Under the pieces are notes generated by a model. It saw nothing but the letters and a program-made list of their open reading frames with translations, searched no databases and was not told the DNA's origin. A stretch of 64,000 nt of DNA from Magnetovibrio sp. Its GTDB lineage: Bacteria > Pseudomonadota > Alphaproteobacteria > Rhodospirillales > Magnetovibrionaceae. Position 1 is the first letter of the stretch. The number at the start of each line of letters is the position of its first letter. Below are positions 17,227 to 26,907 of this stretch, in pieces. The DNA lies in NCBI GenBank assembly GCA_028281525.1, contig JANQJR010000025.1, positions 1 through 64,000 on the forward strand. The letters are read 5' to 3'. The position numbers and the translations under genes were made by a program.

Positions 17227-17529
17227 TCAGTTCAAACGGTCGCGCGGGGTGGTGATGAACTGTGCGCTGGCGCTCATTTCCACGATGCTCGGCAGTTCCA
17301 AGTCCTGACAGCGAACGACGTCGCAGTCGGGAATGCTGATGACACCACGTTCACACAAAGAAAGGATCGCGCCCTGCAAACGCCGGCGCATGTCCGGGCG
17401 CAGGGCATCATGCGGAAAAGCTTGTTGATAAGCGCGCACGACCTCTTCAAGACGAATCTGGGAAGTCCCCAATTCCCGCAGCGCCGCTTCGAATGCTTTC
17501 GTACTCAGATACTCGGCAGACCGATTCAT
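17227..17529 (-). CDS. Hypothetical protein, 100 aa
   Basis: 100 aa soluble protein, predominantly helical in residues 5-65 (FEAALRELGTSQIRLEEVVRAY...RRRLQGAILSLCERGVI), ending in a polar tail. No domain is recognised. Its stop codon directly abuts that of the spermidine-synthase-like gene (17224-17226), so the two converge with no spacer. The first helical part could be a small winged-helix or regulatory fold, but nothing in the sequence proves it. Confidence 0.65.
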   Translation of the reverse strand: MNRSAEYLSTKAFEAALRELGTSQIRLEEVVRAYQQAFPHDALRPDMRRRLQGAILSLCERGVISIPDCDVVRCQDLELPSIVEMSASAQFITTPRDRLN

Positions 17530-17916
17530 TTATGCCCCCCGTGGTTATGGTTCCCCTGGGTTCATTATGCTTTTTAGTATGACAACCAGCCGCACCACCT
17601 GCAAGTGCACAAAAGGGTTATCTCAAAAGGTTGCGAAGAAACATAACGATTTGTAACTCATAGCTTTTTTTAAGAACAACGAGTTTGTGCCGATATGGCC
17701 CAAAAGTCATCGTGATCTGGTGCGCCCAAAAAGTGCGATGGCCTAAAAAAAAGCCTCCGGCCCGTTTATCGTGCGCCAACGCCTGCTCATACGGTCCGGT
17801 GCGCAAAGAATACGAAAAGCGGATTCGGCAAGTGTTGAAGGAATAGGACGGGCGCGCCCGAAAACACTTTTCAACGCATAGGGCGCATCCTACACTTAAG
17901 AGGGGAGAACACGGCT
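17530..17916. other. Intergenic region without a clear gene
   Basis: 387 bp, noticeably AT-rich in its first half. A short minus-strand frame (17618-17806) and a short plus-strand frame ending at a tag near 17846 exist but neither has a supported start. A perfect palindrome (cgggcgcgcccg, about 17849-17860) lies upstream of the hemerythrin gene. Promoters for both flanking genes are expected here. Confidence 0.5.
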
Positions 17917-18324
17917 ATGGAAACCATAAAATTTACGCCACCCCTAGCCACCGGCATTGAGGAAATCGATGCTGAACACCGTCACTTGGTTGAATGCCTC
18001 AATGCCGTTCTGCAAGCCAATCAGAACAGCGACGAACCTGAGCGTCTGATGGCGTCACTGGAATCGTTGCGTGACGGCACCCGCACCCACTTCGCCCAAG
18101 AAGAAGTCGTGATGCGGCGGCTCGCTTATCCTGCTCTGCCCGCGCACCGGGCCCAGCACGACGACTTGTTCGCCGCCTTGAGAGTTTTGATTGATCACTT
18201 CGCCGAAAGCGGCGAGGCGCAATTGAGCGATGAGACCCTGGTATCCCTGAAGGCCTGGCTTCTGGATCACATCGCCATCGAAGACAAAAAGATCGGGAAG
18301 TTCCACGATCGCAACGTAGCTTAA
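17917..18324 (+). CDS. Bacteriohemerythrin
   Basis: 135 aa single-domain hemerythrin with the whole di-iron ligand set: His21 (DAEHRHL), His58 and Glu62 (THFAQEE), His77 and His81 (HRAQH), His118 and Asp123 (HIAIED). Such proteins reversibly bind O2 between two irons and are common in microaerophiles for oxygen delivery, storage or sensing. ATG at 17917 follows a good ribosome site (aagaggggag). It is one of three hemerythrin domains in this window; the others are C-terminal domains of signalling-type proteins (39320 and 41644). Confidence 0.95.
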   Translation: METIKFTPPLATGIEEIDAEHRHLVECLNAVLQANQNSDEPERLMASLESLRDGTRTHFAQEEVVMRRLAYPALPAHRAQHDDLFAALRVLIDHFAESGEAQLSDETLVSLKAWLLDHIAIEDKKIGKFHDRNVA

Positions 18325-18423
18325 GGTCAGGCTTTAAGCACGCGCAGCGCAAACGGGTTCCGCATGAACAGACAACACTGCGGTTTGAGCAAAACGGCAG
18401 AGCTTTAAGCTGCGAAGAATCCG

Positions 18424-18966
18424 TCATTTCGGCGTTTCGCCCACCCCAAGCAGCAACGTGTACAGCACCAGCACGTTGGCCGGACCGGGAACTTTGCCCA
18501 TGATCGTAAACCCGCAACGCTGCATCAGCCGGTGCGAGCTCGCGTTCGGCTCATCGACAGCGGCGACGAGGCGCGACAATCCCAGCGAGCTGCGCGCATA
18601 CAGGATCAGTGCGCCCAGCGCCGCGCTGGCTATCCCCTGCCCCCAATACGCAGGGTTGAGCGCGATAATGGGCTCGATGCCACCGGTCATTGCGGGCGCC
18701 GTATCCATCTCCGCCGAAACCGGCTGTAGCCCGGCGATACCGGCAAAACCGCCGTGCATGCGTTCGATCACCCACAGTCCAAGACCCTGTGGATTCAGCT
18801 GTTCGCTGTCTGCCAGCATCGCCGCCACCGCCGCGCGCGAAAGGACGGTATCGTCGCAAAGATAACGGCGCACGTCCTTATCGTGCAGAAGTTTCACAAG
18901 GTCATCGAGATTGTCGTCCAGCGCCGGGCGCAATCGGCCGTGCGGTATGGGTAGGCAAGGTTTCAT
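18424..18966 (-). CDS. GNAT family N-acetyltransferase
   Basis: 180 aa from the ATG at 18966 (an upstream in-frame start would add 30 poorly structured residues). The RimJ/RimL-type GNAT core is present: GGIEPIIALNPAYWGQGIASAAL (acetyl-CoA pyrophosphate-binding Q/R-x-x-G-x-G/A region) and the late LVAAVDEPNASSHRLMQRCGF segment. It acetylates an amino group on an unknown target, commonly a ribosomal protein N-terminus or small molecule. No operon link is evident. Confidence 0.85.
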   Translation of the reverse strand: MKPCLPIPHGRLRPALDDNLDDLVKLLHDKDVRRYLCDDTVLSRAAVAAMLADSEQLNPQGLGLWVIERMHGGFAGIAGLQPVSAEMDTAPAMTGGIEPIIALNPAYWGQGIASAALGALILYARSSLGLSRLVAAVDEPNASSHRLMQRCGFTIMGKVPGPANVLVLYTLLLGVGETPK

Positions 18967-19101
18967 GCACGCGCTTCTCTGTGCCGCCGCGCCGGTTTGA
19001 TTCCGCATCCGCGACGACGGCGAACTGCGTCCGACCCACATAGTCGGCGATTGCACGCATGCAGCGCGGATGTTTGCGTGACAAACGTTTAGAGATACGC
19101 C

Positions 19102-19836
19102 CTAACAGTACTTGCCGCGGATTTTTCCAGCTTGGGCACGCAGTTCGGCGACATCCCGGATGTGCACTTCCCCGCCGTTGCAATTGACGCCATACGCTTG
19201 CAATTTCTTGATGGTGCGCGAGAACGTTTCCGGCTGCATGCCGAGGCGCGCCGCAATCAGCGACTTGTCAATAGGCAGTTGGATGCGCGATTCACCTGAA
19301 TAATTGGGACAGAAGCCCAACAAGAAAAGCGCCAAGCGTTCAACGGTCGTCATCGCCGAGAGCTGATGCAGCAAATTGATGTTACGCCGCATATGGCGCG
19401 ACAGGGCCGACAGCATATTGAAGGTCAAGTCGATGTTGTCGCGCAACACGTCTTTGATGCCTTTGGCGTTGATCTTGACCAAACGCGCAGGCGTGACGGT
19501 TTCCGCACTCACCGGGAAATCCTGGCTGGCGAAAATCGCCGCCTCGGCGAAGCTTTCGCCCGTGGAGACGACTTCGATAACGATCTCTTGGCCGTTCTCG
19601 GACAACCGGAACAACTTCACCCAGCCTTCCAAAACGACGTAAAAGCAATCGGCAGGATCCCCTTCGCTAAACAGCATCGTGTGAGGCGCGCACACCCGAA
19701 CGGAACTCTTGTCCAGCAGCTTCCTCAGATCGTTCGGAGAAAAACCCGCGAACAACGGCACGCCGGACAACCCTTTCAGATCATCGGACGATAAATCCGC
19801 ACGCGAATAATCCGCCTTGCGGTCGGCAACAGTCAT
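19102..19836 (-). CDS. Crp/Fnr family transcriptional regulator (Dnr-like)
   Basis: 244 aa from the ATG at 19836. A cyclic-nucleotide-type effector domain (about 25-140; FSEGDPADCFYVVLEGWVKL, ESFAEAAIF), a dimerisation helix (RRNINLLHQLSAMTTVERLALFLL) and a C-terminal winged helix with the recognition segment IAARLGMQPETFSRTIKKLQ. It lacks the N-terminal cysteine cluster of Fnr, so it should not carry an Fnr-style 4Fe-4S cluster; Dnr/Nnr-type NO or redox sensing is more likely. It is divergent from the nap operon and shares the anaerobox region between them. Confidence 0.9.
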   Translation of the reverse strand: MTVADRKADYSRADLSSDDLKGLSGVPLFAGFSPNDLRKLLDKSSVRVCAPHTMLFSEGDPADCFYVVLEGWVKLFRLSENGQEIVIEVVSTGESFAEAAIFASQDFPVSAETVTPARLVKINAKGIKDVLRDNIDLTFNMLSALSRHMRRNINLLHQLSAMTTVERLALFLLGFCPNYSGESRIQLPIDKSLIAARLGMQPETFSRTIKKLQAYGVNCNGGEVHIRDVAELRAQAGKIRGKYC

Positions 19837-19995
19837 TTCCACAGTATCCCCTCTCACCCGCATCCTGCAGGATGGCCCATTCCCCCCACAGTTAAGTTTA
19901 CACCAATTCAATCCAAAAAGCTCTTAGATCATCATCGCGTAATATCCGATTAAAACACTCAGATATTTGATTGCAAACCACTTTTTTCACATCAC

Positions 19996-20009
19996 TTGAC
20001 CGGGGTCAA
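19996..20009. promoter_or_regulatory. Anaerobox (Fnr/Dnr-type site)
   Basis: TTGA-CCGGGG-TCAA, a perfect match to the symmetric TTGA-N6-TCAA consensus for Fnr/Dnr-family regulators. It lies 160 bp before the Crp/Fnr gene start and 176 bp before the napF start. The 348-bp gap 19837-20184 contains no gene. An oxygen- or NO-responsive regulator probably acts here on nap, on the regulator, or both. Confidence 0.8.
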
Positions 20010-20184
20010 GGCGTGTCCTTACTGAACGGAGCACACTTTCCACATTGCGGAGAGAGTATAACCTTGGGCATCCCAAGTGTAAAAAAATGGCAAAACCAAC
20101 AACAAGAATGGCCCTAGGCGATACCTCCGTTAATAAAGTGCGTTCCCCTCGAACGCACACACGGGAGTCAAAGGGGATATAGCT

Positions 20185-20727
20185 GTGGGTCTGGCGATAG
20201 ATAAATCGTCACAAGCGGTGTCGCTTTCCAGAAGGTCCTTCTTCAGAGGGGATTTCGGGTCGCGAAAACCGGCTCCCATTCGCCCGCCGTGGTCACTCGA
20301 CGAAACCGCTTTTCTTGAGGTGTGCACAGGGTGCGATGATTGCCGTCAGGCATGCCCTGAACGGATCATCATCCGCGGCGCGGGCGCCTATCCCGAAATC
20401 GATTTTTCCCATGGCGAATGCACGTTCTGCACCGCATGCGCCGAGGCTTGCCGTACCGACGCCCTTTCGGTCAAGGACAACCACACGCTTGCGCCGTGGA
20501 CGTTGCGAGCGCGTATCGGCGACGCGTGTCTGTCCACCCAAGGCGTCACCTGCCGCGTCTGCGGCGATCGCTGCGATGCGCGCGCCATCCGTTTCGAACT
20601 GGCCGTCGGCGGCATCGCCCGGCCCATCATCGACAAAACCGCCTGTACCGGATGTGGCGCATGCATCGCGCCTTGCCCGGTCGGCACCGTTGAAATCGTT
20701 CAATCTGAATTGGAGGAACAGCCGTGA
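20185..20727 (+). CDS. napF: NapF-type ferredoxin
   Basis: 180 aa with GTG start preceded by aagggg. Four cysteine clusters are visible: CTGCDDCRQACP, CTFCTACAEAC, a third (CRVCGDRC) and CTGCGACIAPCP. The N-terminal RRSFFRG segment is typical of NapF and does not act as a cleaved Tat signal. NapF is a cytoplasmic iron-sulfur protein thought to help mature or energise NapA. It opens the order napFDAGHBC, and its stop overlaps the napD start. Confidence 0.93.
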   Translation: MGLAIDKSSQAVSLSRRSFFRGDFGSRKPAPIRPPWSLDETAFLEVCTGCDDCRQACPERIIIRGAGAYPEIDFSHGECTFCTACAEACRTDALSVKDNHTLAPWTLRARIGDACLSTQGVTCRVCGDRCDARAIRFELAVGGIARPIIDKTACTGCGACIAPCPVGTVEIVQSELEEQP

Positions 20728-20981
20728 GTATCACAGGTTTGGTTATCCACGCGGCACCGGATAGAGCGCCGTCCGTGCAAGGGGCCCTGGAGGCCTTGGA
20801 CGGCACGGAAGTTCACAAGGTCACCGATGACGGCAAGCTGGTCGTCACCGTCGATCTGGCAGACGACGGCCAGGCCGCACAGGTTTTCGATTCCTTCAGG
20901 ACCATCCCGGGGGTGCTGAGCACCTCTCTCGTTTACACCCATTTCGAAGAACAAGACGGCGAAGGGGAGCACGTATCATGA
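20724..20981 (+). CDS. napD: NapD chaperone
   Basis: 85 aa small ferredoxin-fold chaperone ([21 protein letters not shown]...[23 protein letters not shown]). NapD binds the twin-arginine leader of NapA and delays export until the molybdenum cofactor is in place. It overlaps napF by 4 nt and napA by 4 nt, indicating translational coupling through the three genes. Confidence 0.95.
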   Translation: MSITGLVIHAAPDRAPSVQGALEALDGTEVHKVTDDGKLVVTVDLADDGQAAQVFDSFRTIPGVLSTSLVYTHFEEQDGEGEHVS

Positions 20982-23491
20982 GCATCACAAGGCGGGACTT
21001 CATCAAGACCCAGGCCGCCCTGGCCGCGGCCACCGCGGCGGGCACCACGTTATCCGGCACGACCGACGCAAAAGCCGCGATCGGCGATGACATCCGTTGG
21101 GACAAAGGCGTGTGCCGCTTCTGCGGCACCGGCTGCGGCGTCCTGGTCGGCACCAAGCAAGGCCGCGTGGTCGCCACCCAAGGCGATCCCGACGCCCCGG
21201 TCAACAAAGGCCTCAACTGCATCAAAGGCTACTTCCTGTCCAAGATCATGTACGGCCAGGACCGTTTGACCATGCCGTTGCTGCGCAAGAAGAACGGTGT
21301 CTTTGACAAGGACGGCACGTTCGAGGAAGTCTCTTGGGACGAAGCCTTCGATGTGATGGCCGCCAAGTGGAAAGAGGCGCTGAAGAAGAAAGGCCCGACA
21401 TCGGTCGGCATGTTCGGCTCCGGCCAATGGACCGTTTGGGAAGGCTACGCCGCCGCCAAGTTCATGAAGGCGGGGCTGCGCACCAACAACATCGATCCCA
21501 ATGCGCGCCACTGCATGGCATCCGCCGTGGGTGCATTCATGCGCGCTTTCGGCATCGACGAGCCGATGGGCTGTTACGACGATCTGGAACATGCCGATGC
21601 GTTCGTGCTGTGGGGCGCTAACATGGCGGAAATGCACCCGATCTTGTGGTCGCGCCTAACCGATACGCGTCTGACCAAACCAGGATGCGAAGTGCACGTG
21701 CTGTCGACCTTCGAGCATCGCTGCTTCGAACTGGCCGACAACGACATCATCTTCACGCCGCAAAGCGATCTGGCGATCCTCAACTACATCGCCAACTACA
21801 TCATCGAGAACAAGGCCTATGACCAAGACTTCGTCGAGAAGCACGTGAACTTCACCAAGACGGCCACGGACATCGGTTACGGCCTGCGCCCGGAACACCC
21901 GCTGCAAAAAGCGGCGAAGAACCCCAACAAGGGCAAGTTGACGAAAATCACGTTCGACGAATACGCCGCATCGGTTGCCGACTACACGTTGGAAAAAGCC
22001 AGCGAGATGTCCGGCGTCCCGGCGGAGAAGTTGGAACGCCTGGCCAAGTTGTACGCCGATCCGAACAAAAAGATCGCATCGTACTGGACCATGGGCTTCA
22101 ACCAACACACCCGCGGTGTGTGGGTCAACGGCCTGCTCTACAATGTGCATCTGTTGATGGGCAAGATTTCGGAACCGGGCAACAGTCCGTTTTCTCTGAC
22201 CGGCCAGCCTTCCGCGTGCGGCACCGCGCGCGAAGTGGGCACCTTCGCCCACCGTCTGCCGGCCGATCTTGTGGTCATGAAAGAACCGCACCGCGACTTC
22301 GCGGAAAAAACCTGGAACCTGCCCAAAGGCACGATTCCGCCCAAGCCCGGCTTCCACGCCGTGCTGCAACACCGCATGTTGAAGGACGGCAAACTGAATG
22401 CCTATTGGGTGCAATGCACCAACAACATGCAAGCCGCGCCGAACATGAACGAAGAAGGCTACCCGGGTTATCGCAATCCGGACAACTTCATTACCGTGTC
22501 CGATCCCTACCCGACCGTCACGGCCATGGCTGCCGACTTGATCCTGCCCACCGCCATGTGGATGGAAAAGGAAGGCGCGTATGGCAACGCGGAACGGCGC
22601 ACCCAGTTCTGGCGCCAGCAAGTGGACGCGCCGGGTGAAGCCAAGTCCGACATCTGGCAGGTAGTCGAATTCTCGAAACGCTTCAAGATCGAGGAAGTCT
22701 GGCCCGAAGAGTTGTTGGCGCAAAAACCCGAACACCGCGGCAAGACCGTCTACGACGTGCTGTTCGCCAACGGTGTGGTCAACAAGTTCCCGGTCCAACA
22801 GATCACGGACAATGCGGGTAACGTCTACAACAACTCCGAATCCAAGGACTTCGGGTTCTACCTGCAAAAGGGCATCTTCGAAGAATACCGGCTGTTCAAT
22901 TCCGCGCCCAACATTCCGAAAAAGGGCCATGAAATGGCCGATTTCGAAACGTACCACAACTCCCGTGGCCTGCGCTGGCCGGTGATCGGGGGCAAGGAAA
23001 CCCTGTGGCGCTTCCGCGAAGGGTACGACCCGCACGTCAAATCCGGTGAGAGCGTCAAGTTCTACGGCAAACCGGATGGGCGCGCGAACATCATCTTCGC
23101 ACCCTTCGAACCCGCCGCAGAGAGCCCGGACGCGGAATACGATCTGTGGCTCAGCACGGGCCGCGTGCTGGAACACTGGCACTCCGGTTCCATGACCCGG
23201 CGCGTGCCGGAGCTGTACCGCGCCTATCCGGACGCCAAGCTCTACATGCATCCGGAAGACGCCAAGGCCCGCGGACTGAAACGCGGACAAGAAGTGAAGG
23301 TCCAAACCCGGCGCGGCGAAGTCGCCACTCGTGTGGAAACGCGCGGACGCAACAAAGTGCCCAAGGGCTTGGTCTACATGCCATGGTTCGACGCAGGCCA
23401 ACTGGTCAACAAGCTCACGCTGGACGCCACAGATCCGCTTTCCAAGGAAACGGATTTCAAGAAGTGCGCGTGCCGCGTGGTCCGCGCCTAA
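20978..23491 (+). CDS. napA: Periplasmic nitrate reductase catalytic subunit
   Basis: 837 aa, normal length. A Tat signal ([19 protein letters not shown]) is followed by a 4Fe-4S site ([13 protein letters not shown]...GLNCIKGYF) and bis-MGD molybdopterin domains; the molybdenum-ligand cysteine is in [13 protein letters not shown] (about residue 180). It reduces nitrate to nitrite in the periplasm, with electrons from NapB/NapC and NapGH. The long minus-strand frame opposite it (21656-23671) is a shadow without its own support. Confidence 0.97.
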   Translation: MSITRRDFIKTQAALAAATAAGTTLSGTTDAKAAIGDDIRWDKGVCRFCGTGCGVLVGTKQGRVVATQGDPDAPVNKGLNCIKGYFLSKIMYGQDRLTMPLLRKKNGVFDKDGTFEEVSWDEAFDVMAAKWKEALKKKGPTSVGMFGSGQWTVWEGYAAAKFMKAGLRTNNIDPNARHCMASAVGAFMRAFGIDEPMGCYDDLEHADAFVLWGANMAEMHPILWSRLTDTRLTKPGCEVHVLSTFEHRCFELADNDIIFTPQSDLAILNYIANYIIENKAYDQDFVEKHVNFTKTATDIGYGLRPEHPLQKAAKNPNKGKLTKITFDEYAASVADYTLEKASEMSGVPAEKLERLAKLYADPNKKIASYWTMGFNQHTRGVWVNGLLYNVHLLMGKISEPGNSPFSLTGQPSACGTAREVGTFAHRLPADLVVMKEPHRDFAEKTWNLPKGTIPPKPGFHAVLQHRMLKDGKLNAYWVQCTNNMQAAPNMNEEGYPGYRNPDNFITVSDPYPTVTAMAADLILPTAMWMEKEGAYGNAERRTQFWRQQVDAPGEAKSDIWQVVEFSKRFKIEEVWPEELLAQKPEHRGKTVYDVLFANGVVNKFPVQQITDNAGNVYNNSESKDFGFYLQKGIFEEYRLFNSAPNIPKKGHEMADFETYHNSRGLRWPVIGGKETLWRFREGYDPHVKSGESVKFYGKPDGRANIIFAPFEPAAESPDAEYDLWLSTGRVLEHWHSGSMTRRVPELYRAYPDAKLYMHPEDAKARGLKRGQEVKVQTRRGEVATRVETRGRNKVPKGLVYMPWFDAGQLVNKLTLDATDPLSKETDFKKCACRVVRA

Positions 23492-23517
23492 CACCGCTAA
23501 GCGGAGTGCAATAAGCC

Positions 23518-24318
23518 ATGGGCGAGCCCGTCTCACCGCAAGCCAGCGCGCAAAAGACCGCCGTGTCGCGCCGCCGGTTCCTGGCCAACATCGCCAGGGC
23601 CGCCGGAGGCGCGGGTGCGCTGTCGCTGGTGGTGGGGCTGTTCGCCCGCCAGGCTCAATCGCTTCCCGCACAAGCCTTGCGCCCGCCCGGCGCGGGCAAC
23701 GAGGACCAATTCCTCGCCGCCTGTGTGCGCTGTGGTTTGTGCGTACGCGATTGTCCGTTTCCGACCTTGGGGTTGGCGGACATCGGTGAAGACGTACCGG
23801 TGGGTACGCCCTACTTTGTCGCCCGTCGCCACCCGTGTGAAATGTGCGACGATATCCCCTGCGTCAAAGCCTGTCCCACCGGTGCGTTGGATCCGAACCT
23901 CACCAACATCGACGAGGCCGACATGGGGCTGGCGGTACTGGTGGATGAAGAAACCTGCCTCAATTTCCAGGGCCTGCGGTGCGACGTGTGCCACCGCGTG
24001 TGCCCGTTGATCAACGAAGCCATCACGCTGCAGAGCTCTCACAACACGCGCACCGACAAACATGCAATTTTTATCCCCACCGTGCATTCGGACAAGTGCA
24101 CCGGCTGCGGCAAGTGTGAACGCGCCTGCGTGCTGGACAAAGCCGCGATCCGCGTGTTCCCACGCCACTTGGCGAAGGGCCGCATCGGCGAACACTACCG
24201 CCTCGGTTGGGAGGAAAAACAGAAACATGGCGGCGAAAGCCTGGCGCCGGGTCTGGTCGACCTGCCCGACCGCCTGCCCAGCCAACTGCCTGACGCCTTG
24301 AAGGGGTGGAAGCCATGA
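23518..24318 (+). CDS. napG: NapG periplasmic ferredoxin-type protein
   Basis: 266 aa with a Tat signal ([19 protein letters not shown]) and four 4Fe-4S clusters: [35 protein letters not shown] and [12 protein letters not shown]. NapG accepts electrons from the membrane quinol oxidase NapH and passes them toward NapA. It begins 26 nt after the napA stop and its stop overlaps the napH start (ATGA). Confidence 0.95.
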   Translation: MGEPVSPQASAQKTAVSRRRFLANIARAAGGAGALSLVVGLFARQAQSLPAQALRPPGAGNEDQFLAACVRCGLCVRDCPFPTLGLADIGEDVPVGTPYFVARRHPCEMCDDIPCVKACPTGALDPNLTNIDEADMGLAVLVDEETCLNFQGLRCDVCHRVCPLINEAITLQSSHNTRTDKHAIFIPTVHSDKCTGCGKCERACVLDKAAIRVFPRHLAKGRIGEHYRLGWEEKQKHGGESLAPGLVDLPDRLPSQLPDALKGWKP

Positions 24319-25232
24319 GCGCGAAAGCCTATCCCGGACAAGAGGCCATCAAGGAAAAAGGCTGGCTGGCGGCGTACAAATGGCTGATCCTGCGCCGCGC
24401 CTCGCAACTCATCATCCTACTGCTGTTCCTGCTGGGGCCTTGGTTCGGCGTCTGGATCGTCAAGGGCAACTTGACCTCCAGCCTGATTTTGGACGTCGTC
24501 CCCTTGAGCGATCCGTTCATTTTGCTGCAAAGCCTGATCGCCGGACATGTCGCGGCCAGCACCGCGATCATCGGCGCGGCCATCGTCATGGGCGTATACC
24601 TGCTGCTCGGCGGACGGGTTTATTGCTCCTTCGTGTGCCCGATGAATTTCGTGACCGACGTTTCGCGCTGGATCGCCAAGCGTTTTGATCTGCCCAAGGG
24701 CTGGAAGCCCGCGCGCGAAACGCGGTTGTGGATTTTGGCGGCCGTGATGATCGCCGCGTTCGTCACCGGTGTGATGGCTTGGGAAATGCTCAACCCCGTC
24801 ACAGTTCTACATCGCGGCTTGGTCTACGGACTCAGCTACACCTGGACCGTGGCGCTGGCGATCTTCATTTTCGATATGGTGGTCAGCCGCCGGGGATGGT
24901 GCGGGCACCTCTGCCCCATGGGCGCATTCTACGGATTGATCGGCTCCGTCAGCCTGCTGCGCGTCTCGGCCAAGCGCCGCACCGCCTGCAACGACTGCAT
25001 GGATTGCTTCGCCGTATGCCCGGAACCCCACGTGATCACGCCGGCGCTGCGCGGCGCGAACACCGGCACAGGGCCGGTCATTCTGTCGGGCGACTGCACC
25101 AACTGCGGGCGCTGCATCGACGTGTGTTCCAAGGATGTTTTCGAATTCGATGTGCGGTTCAACAACGCCGCGCCCGCGAACGAAGGGCGCGCTGATACCG
25201 ACGCTGTTTCAACGGACCGGCATGCTGCTTAA
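24315..25232 (+). CDS. napH: NapH quinol dehydrogenase membrane subunit
   Basis: 305 aa from the ATG at 24315, which overlaps the napG stop as ATGA; a GTG 9 nt earlier is a weaker alternative. Four membrane helices, two cytoplasmic-face Cys motifs (YCSFVCPM and WCGHLCPM), then a double 4Fe-4S ferredoxin domain ([12 protein letters not shown] and [12 protein letters not shown]). NapH oxidises quinol and gives electrons to NapG. Confidence 0.95.
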   Translation: MSAKAYPGQEAIKEKGWLAAYKWLILRRASQLIILLLFLLGPWFGVWIVKGNLTSSLILDVVPLSDPFILLQSLIAGHVAASTAIIGAAIVMGVYLLLGGRVYCSFVCPMNFVTDVSRWIAKRFDLPKGWKPARETRLWILAAVMIAAFVTGVMAWEMLNPVTVLHRGLVYGLSYTWTVALAIFIFDMVVSRRGWCGHLCPMGAFYGLIGSVSLLRVSAKRRTACNDCMDCFAVCPEPHVITPALRGANTGTGPVILSGDCTNCGRCIDVCSKDVFEFDVRFNNAAPANEGRADTDAVSTDRHAA

Positions 25233-25264
25233 GCGCCGGGGAGTTTTGAGAAGGGAGAGAAGTC

Positions 25265-25720
25265 ATGAGGATTTCGATGAAAGCAACGGTCTTGGGAGCG
25301 GCCATCGTGGTGCTGTCTGCGCTGGCTCTACAACCGGCAACGGCGCAAGACGGCATCACGTCGCTGCGCGGTCAAGCCGCCTTGGATGAAGGACCGGCGG
25401 CGGTGAACATTCACCGGCCCAACGTCGGCAAAGCCTTTACCCGCAGTTACCGCCAGCAACCGCCGCTGGTGCCGCACCGCGTGGACAAATACCAGATCGA
25501 CATCAAGGCGAACCAGTGCATGGGCTGCCATGATTGGCCGCAAAACGTCGAGCACAACGCACCGAAGATCAGCGAAACCCATTACCTGAGCCCGACAGGC
25601 GTGCGCCTGAACAGGGTCTCCGGCAGCCGCTGGTTCTGCAACCAATGCCATGTGCCCCAGGTGCAAGCCCAAGCGCTTGTCCCCAACGAATTCAAGTCTT
25701 CCAACGACATGAAGAAGTGA
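25265..25720 (+). CDS. napB: NapB diheme cytochrome c subunit
   Basis: 151 aa with a Sec signal (about 1-28, cleaved near ATAQ/DG) and two heme c sites, CMGCHDW and CNQCHVP. NapB is the small subunit of NapAB and relays electrons from NapC to NapA in the periplasm. A ribosome site (agggagag) lies just before the ATG. Confidence 0.95.
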   Translation: MRISMKATVLGAAIVVLSALALQPATAQDGITSLRGQAALDEGPAAVNIHRPNVGKAFTRSYRQQPPLVPHRVDKYQIDIKANQCMGCHDWPQNVEHNAPKISETHYLSPTGVRLNRVSGSRWFCNQCHVPQVQAQALVPNEFKSSNDMKK

Positions 25721-25758
25721 CGCGCTGCGCAGACTCATAAAGATTAGGGGATTGAGCC

Positions 25759-26382
25759 ATGAATGACTCAAATGAGGAGAAAACTTCCAACTCCGGTGGA
25801 CTGTGGCAAATCTTGCGCAAACCATCGGCACGTTACAGCCTGGGCGCATTGTTGGCCGGGGGCTTTGCATTGGGCATCCTGTTTTGGGGTGGCTTCAACT
25901 GGTCCATGGAAGCGACCAACACCGAAGAATTCTGCATTTCGTGCCACGAAATGGAAAACAACGTCTACCGCGAATATCAGGACACGGTGCATTACACCAA
26001 CCGCACCGGCGTGCGCGCGACGTGCCCGGATTGTCACGTGCCGCGCCCTTGGATTCACAAAGTGATCCGCAAGATCAGAGCCACAAACGAGCTGTATCAC
26101 AAGGCCCTGGGGTCCATCGACACCCGCGAAAAATACGAAGCCAAACGCCTTGAGCTGGCGCAAAACGTGTGGGACGAGATGAAAGCGACGGACTCGCGCG
26201 AGTGCCGCAATTGCCACAGCCTCGAATACATGGATTTCGTGGAACAGGAAAAACGTTCACTGAAAGCACACGAACAGGCCATCGATGAAAACATGACGTG
26301 CATCGATTGCCACAAGGGCATCGCCCACGAGTTGCCGCGCGGTATCGTCGGCCTTGACGGTGTGCCCAACATGGGGAACTGA
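25759..26382 (+). CDS. napC: NapC tetraheme quinol dehydrogenase
   Basis: 207 aa with an N-terminal membrane anchor (about 27-50) and four heme c motifs: CISCHEM, CPDCHVP, CRNCHSL and CIDCHKG. NapC-type proteins take electrons from the quinol pool to NapAB. It is the last gene of the operon and is followed by a terminator at 26413. Confidence 0.95.
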   Translation: MNDSNEEKTSNSGGLWQILRKPSARYSLGALLAGGFALGILFWGGFNWSMEATNTEEFCISCHEMENNVYREYQDTVHYTNRTGVRATCPDCHVPRPWIHKVIRKIRATNELYHKALGSIDTREKYEAKRLELAQNVWDEMKATDSRECRNCHSLEYMDFVEQEKRSLKAHEQAIDENMTCIDCHKGIAHELPRGIVGLDGVPNMGN

Positions 26383-26412
26383 TCCCCCATTTACCTTCCT
26401 TCCCTTCCATCC

Positions 26413-26444
26413 GCCGGGTGCTTTCGAGCATCCGGCATTTTTTT
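26413..26444 (+). terminator. Terminator of the nap operon
   Basis: A 9-10 bp stem (gccgggtgct / agcatccggc, loop ttcg, one mismatch-free G-T type step) followed by a run of seven T, 31 nt after the napC stop. The tetraloop ttcg is a stabilising one. Confidence 0.92.
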
Positions 26445-26577
26445 CAGATTGCTGGCAACGGGGCGAACGCCTAGCGCTCAAGGCGCGCGGGAAGGACCGC
26501 GGGTGCGGTGGCCTTGATGTCTAGTCCAGACAAAAAGGCGCCACCGCCAAACGGATCACAATTGGTAAGTCCTGACC

Positions 26578-26898
26578 CTAAAACAGTTCGGGACGCAACA
26601 CCTCGACATCGGACAGGCTGACGATGCCCATTTGGTGTTCCAGGACCTCCGCCACCTCTCTCAACACCATCGGCACCTTGTCCTCATCGATCACGACAAG
26701 AACCTGAATCATGCGCCCGGCATCGGAAGGCAATTCATCGCGCCGCCAAGGCCCGCTTTTCCCTTTTCCCGCCAGCGCGGACAGGGCCGTATAACCGGGC
26801 ACATCGATATCGTCCAAAAGCTCAAGCAGGCGGTTCAGGTAAGGCGCCTCGATGATGATGGACAATCTTTTTTTCGGATACGTCTTCGGTTCTTCCAT
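26578..26898 (-). CDS. sbtB: PII-like regulatory protein next to SbtA (SbtB-like)
   Basis: 106 aa PII-superfamily protein: core strand KKRLSIIIEAP, a T-loop-like segment (ALAGKGKSGPWRRDELPSD, about 42-60) and the return strand MIQVLVVIDEDKV. It starts 10 nt after the stop of the SbtA-type permease, matching the known sbtA-sbtB arrangement in which SbtB binds adenyl nucleotides and regulates SbtA bicarbonate uptake. The sequence differs from GlnB/GlnK, lacking the usual uridylylation motif. The name is inferred mainly from context. Confidence 0.82.
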   Translation of the reverse strand: MEEPKTYPKKRLSIIIEAPYLNRLLELLDDIDVPGYTALSALAGKGKSGPWRRDELPSDAGRMIQVLVVIDEDKVPMVLREVAEVLEHQMGIVSLSDVEVLRPELF

Positions 26899-26907
26899 GA
26901 CAGCCTC

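Noticed and set aside
17618..17806. 62-codon minus-strand frame in the gap before hemerythrin
   Set aside because: No ribosome site, odd composition and no homologue recognised; treated as non-coding.
17680..17846. Plus-strand frame ending YEKRIRQVLKE
   Set aside because: The tail looks protein-like, but there is no ATG with a ribosome site and the upstream reading is low-quality.
21656..23671. 671-codon open frame on the minus strand opposite napA
   Set aside because: It lies antisense over a gene with complete family motifs, its composition (His, Val, Gly, Phe-rich) is that of a GC-biased shadow frame, and no domain is visible.
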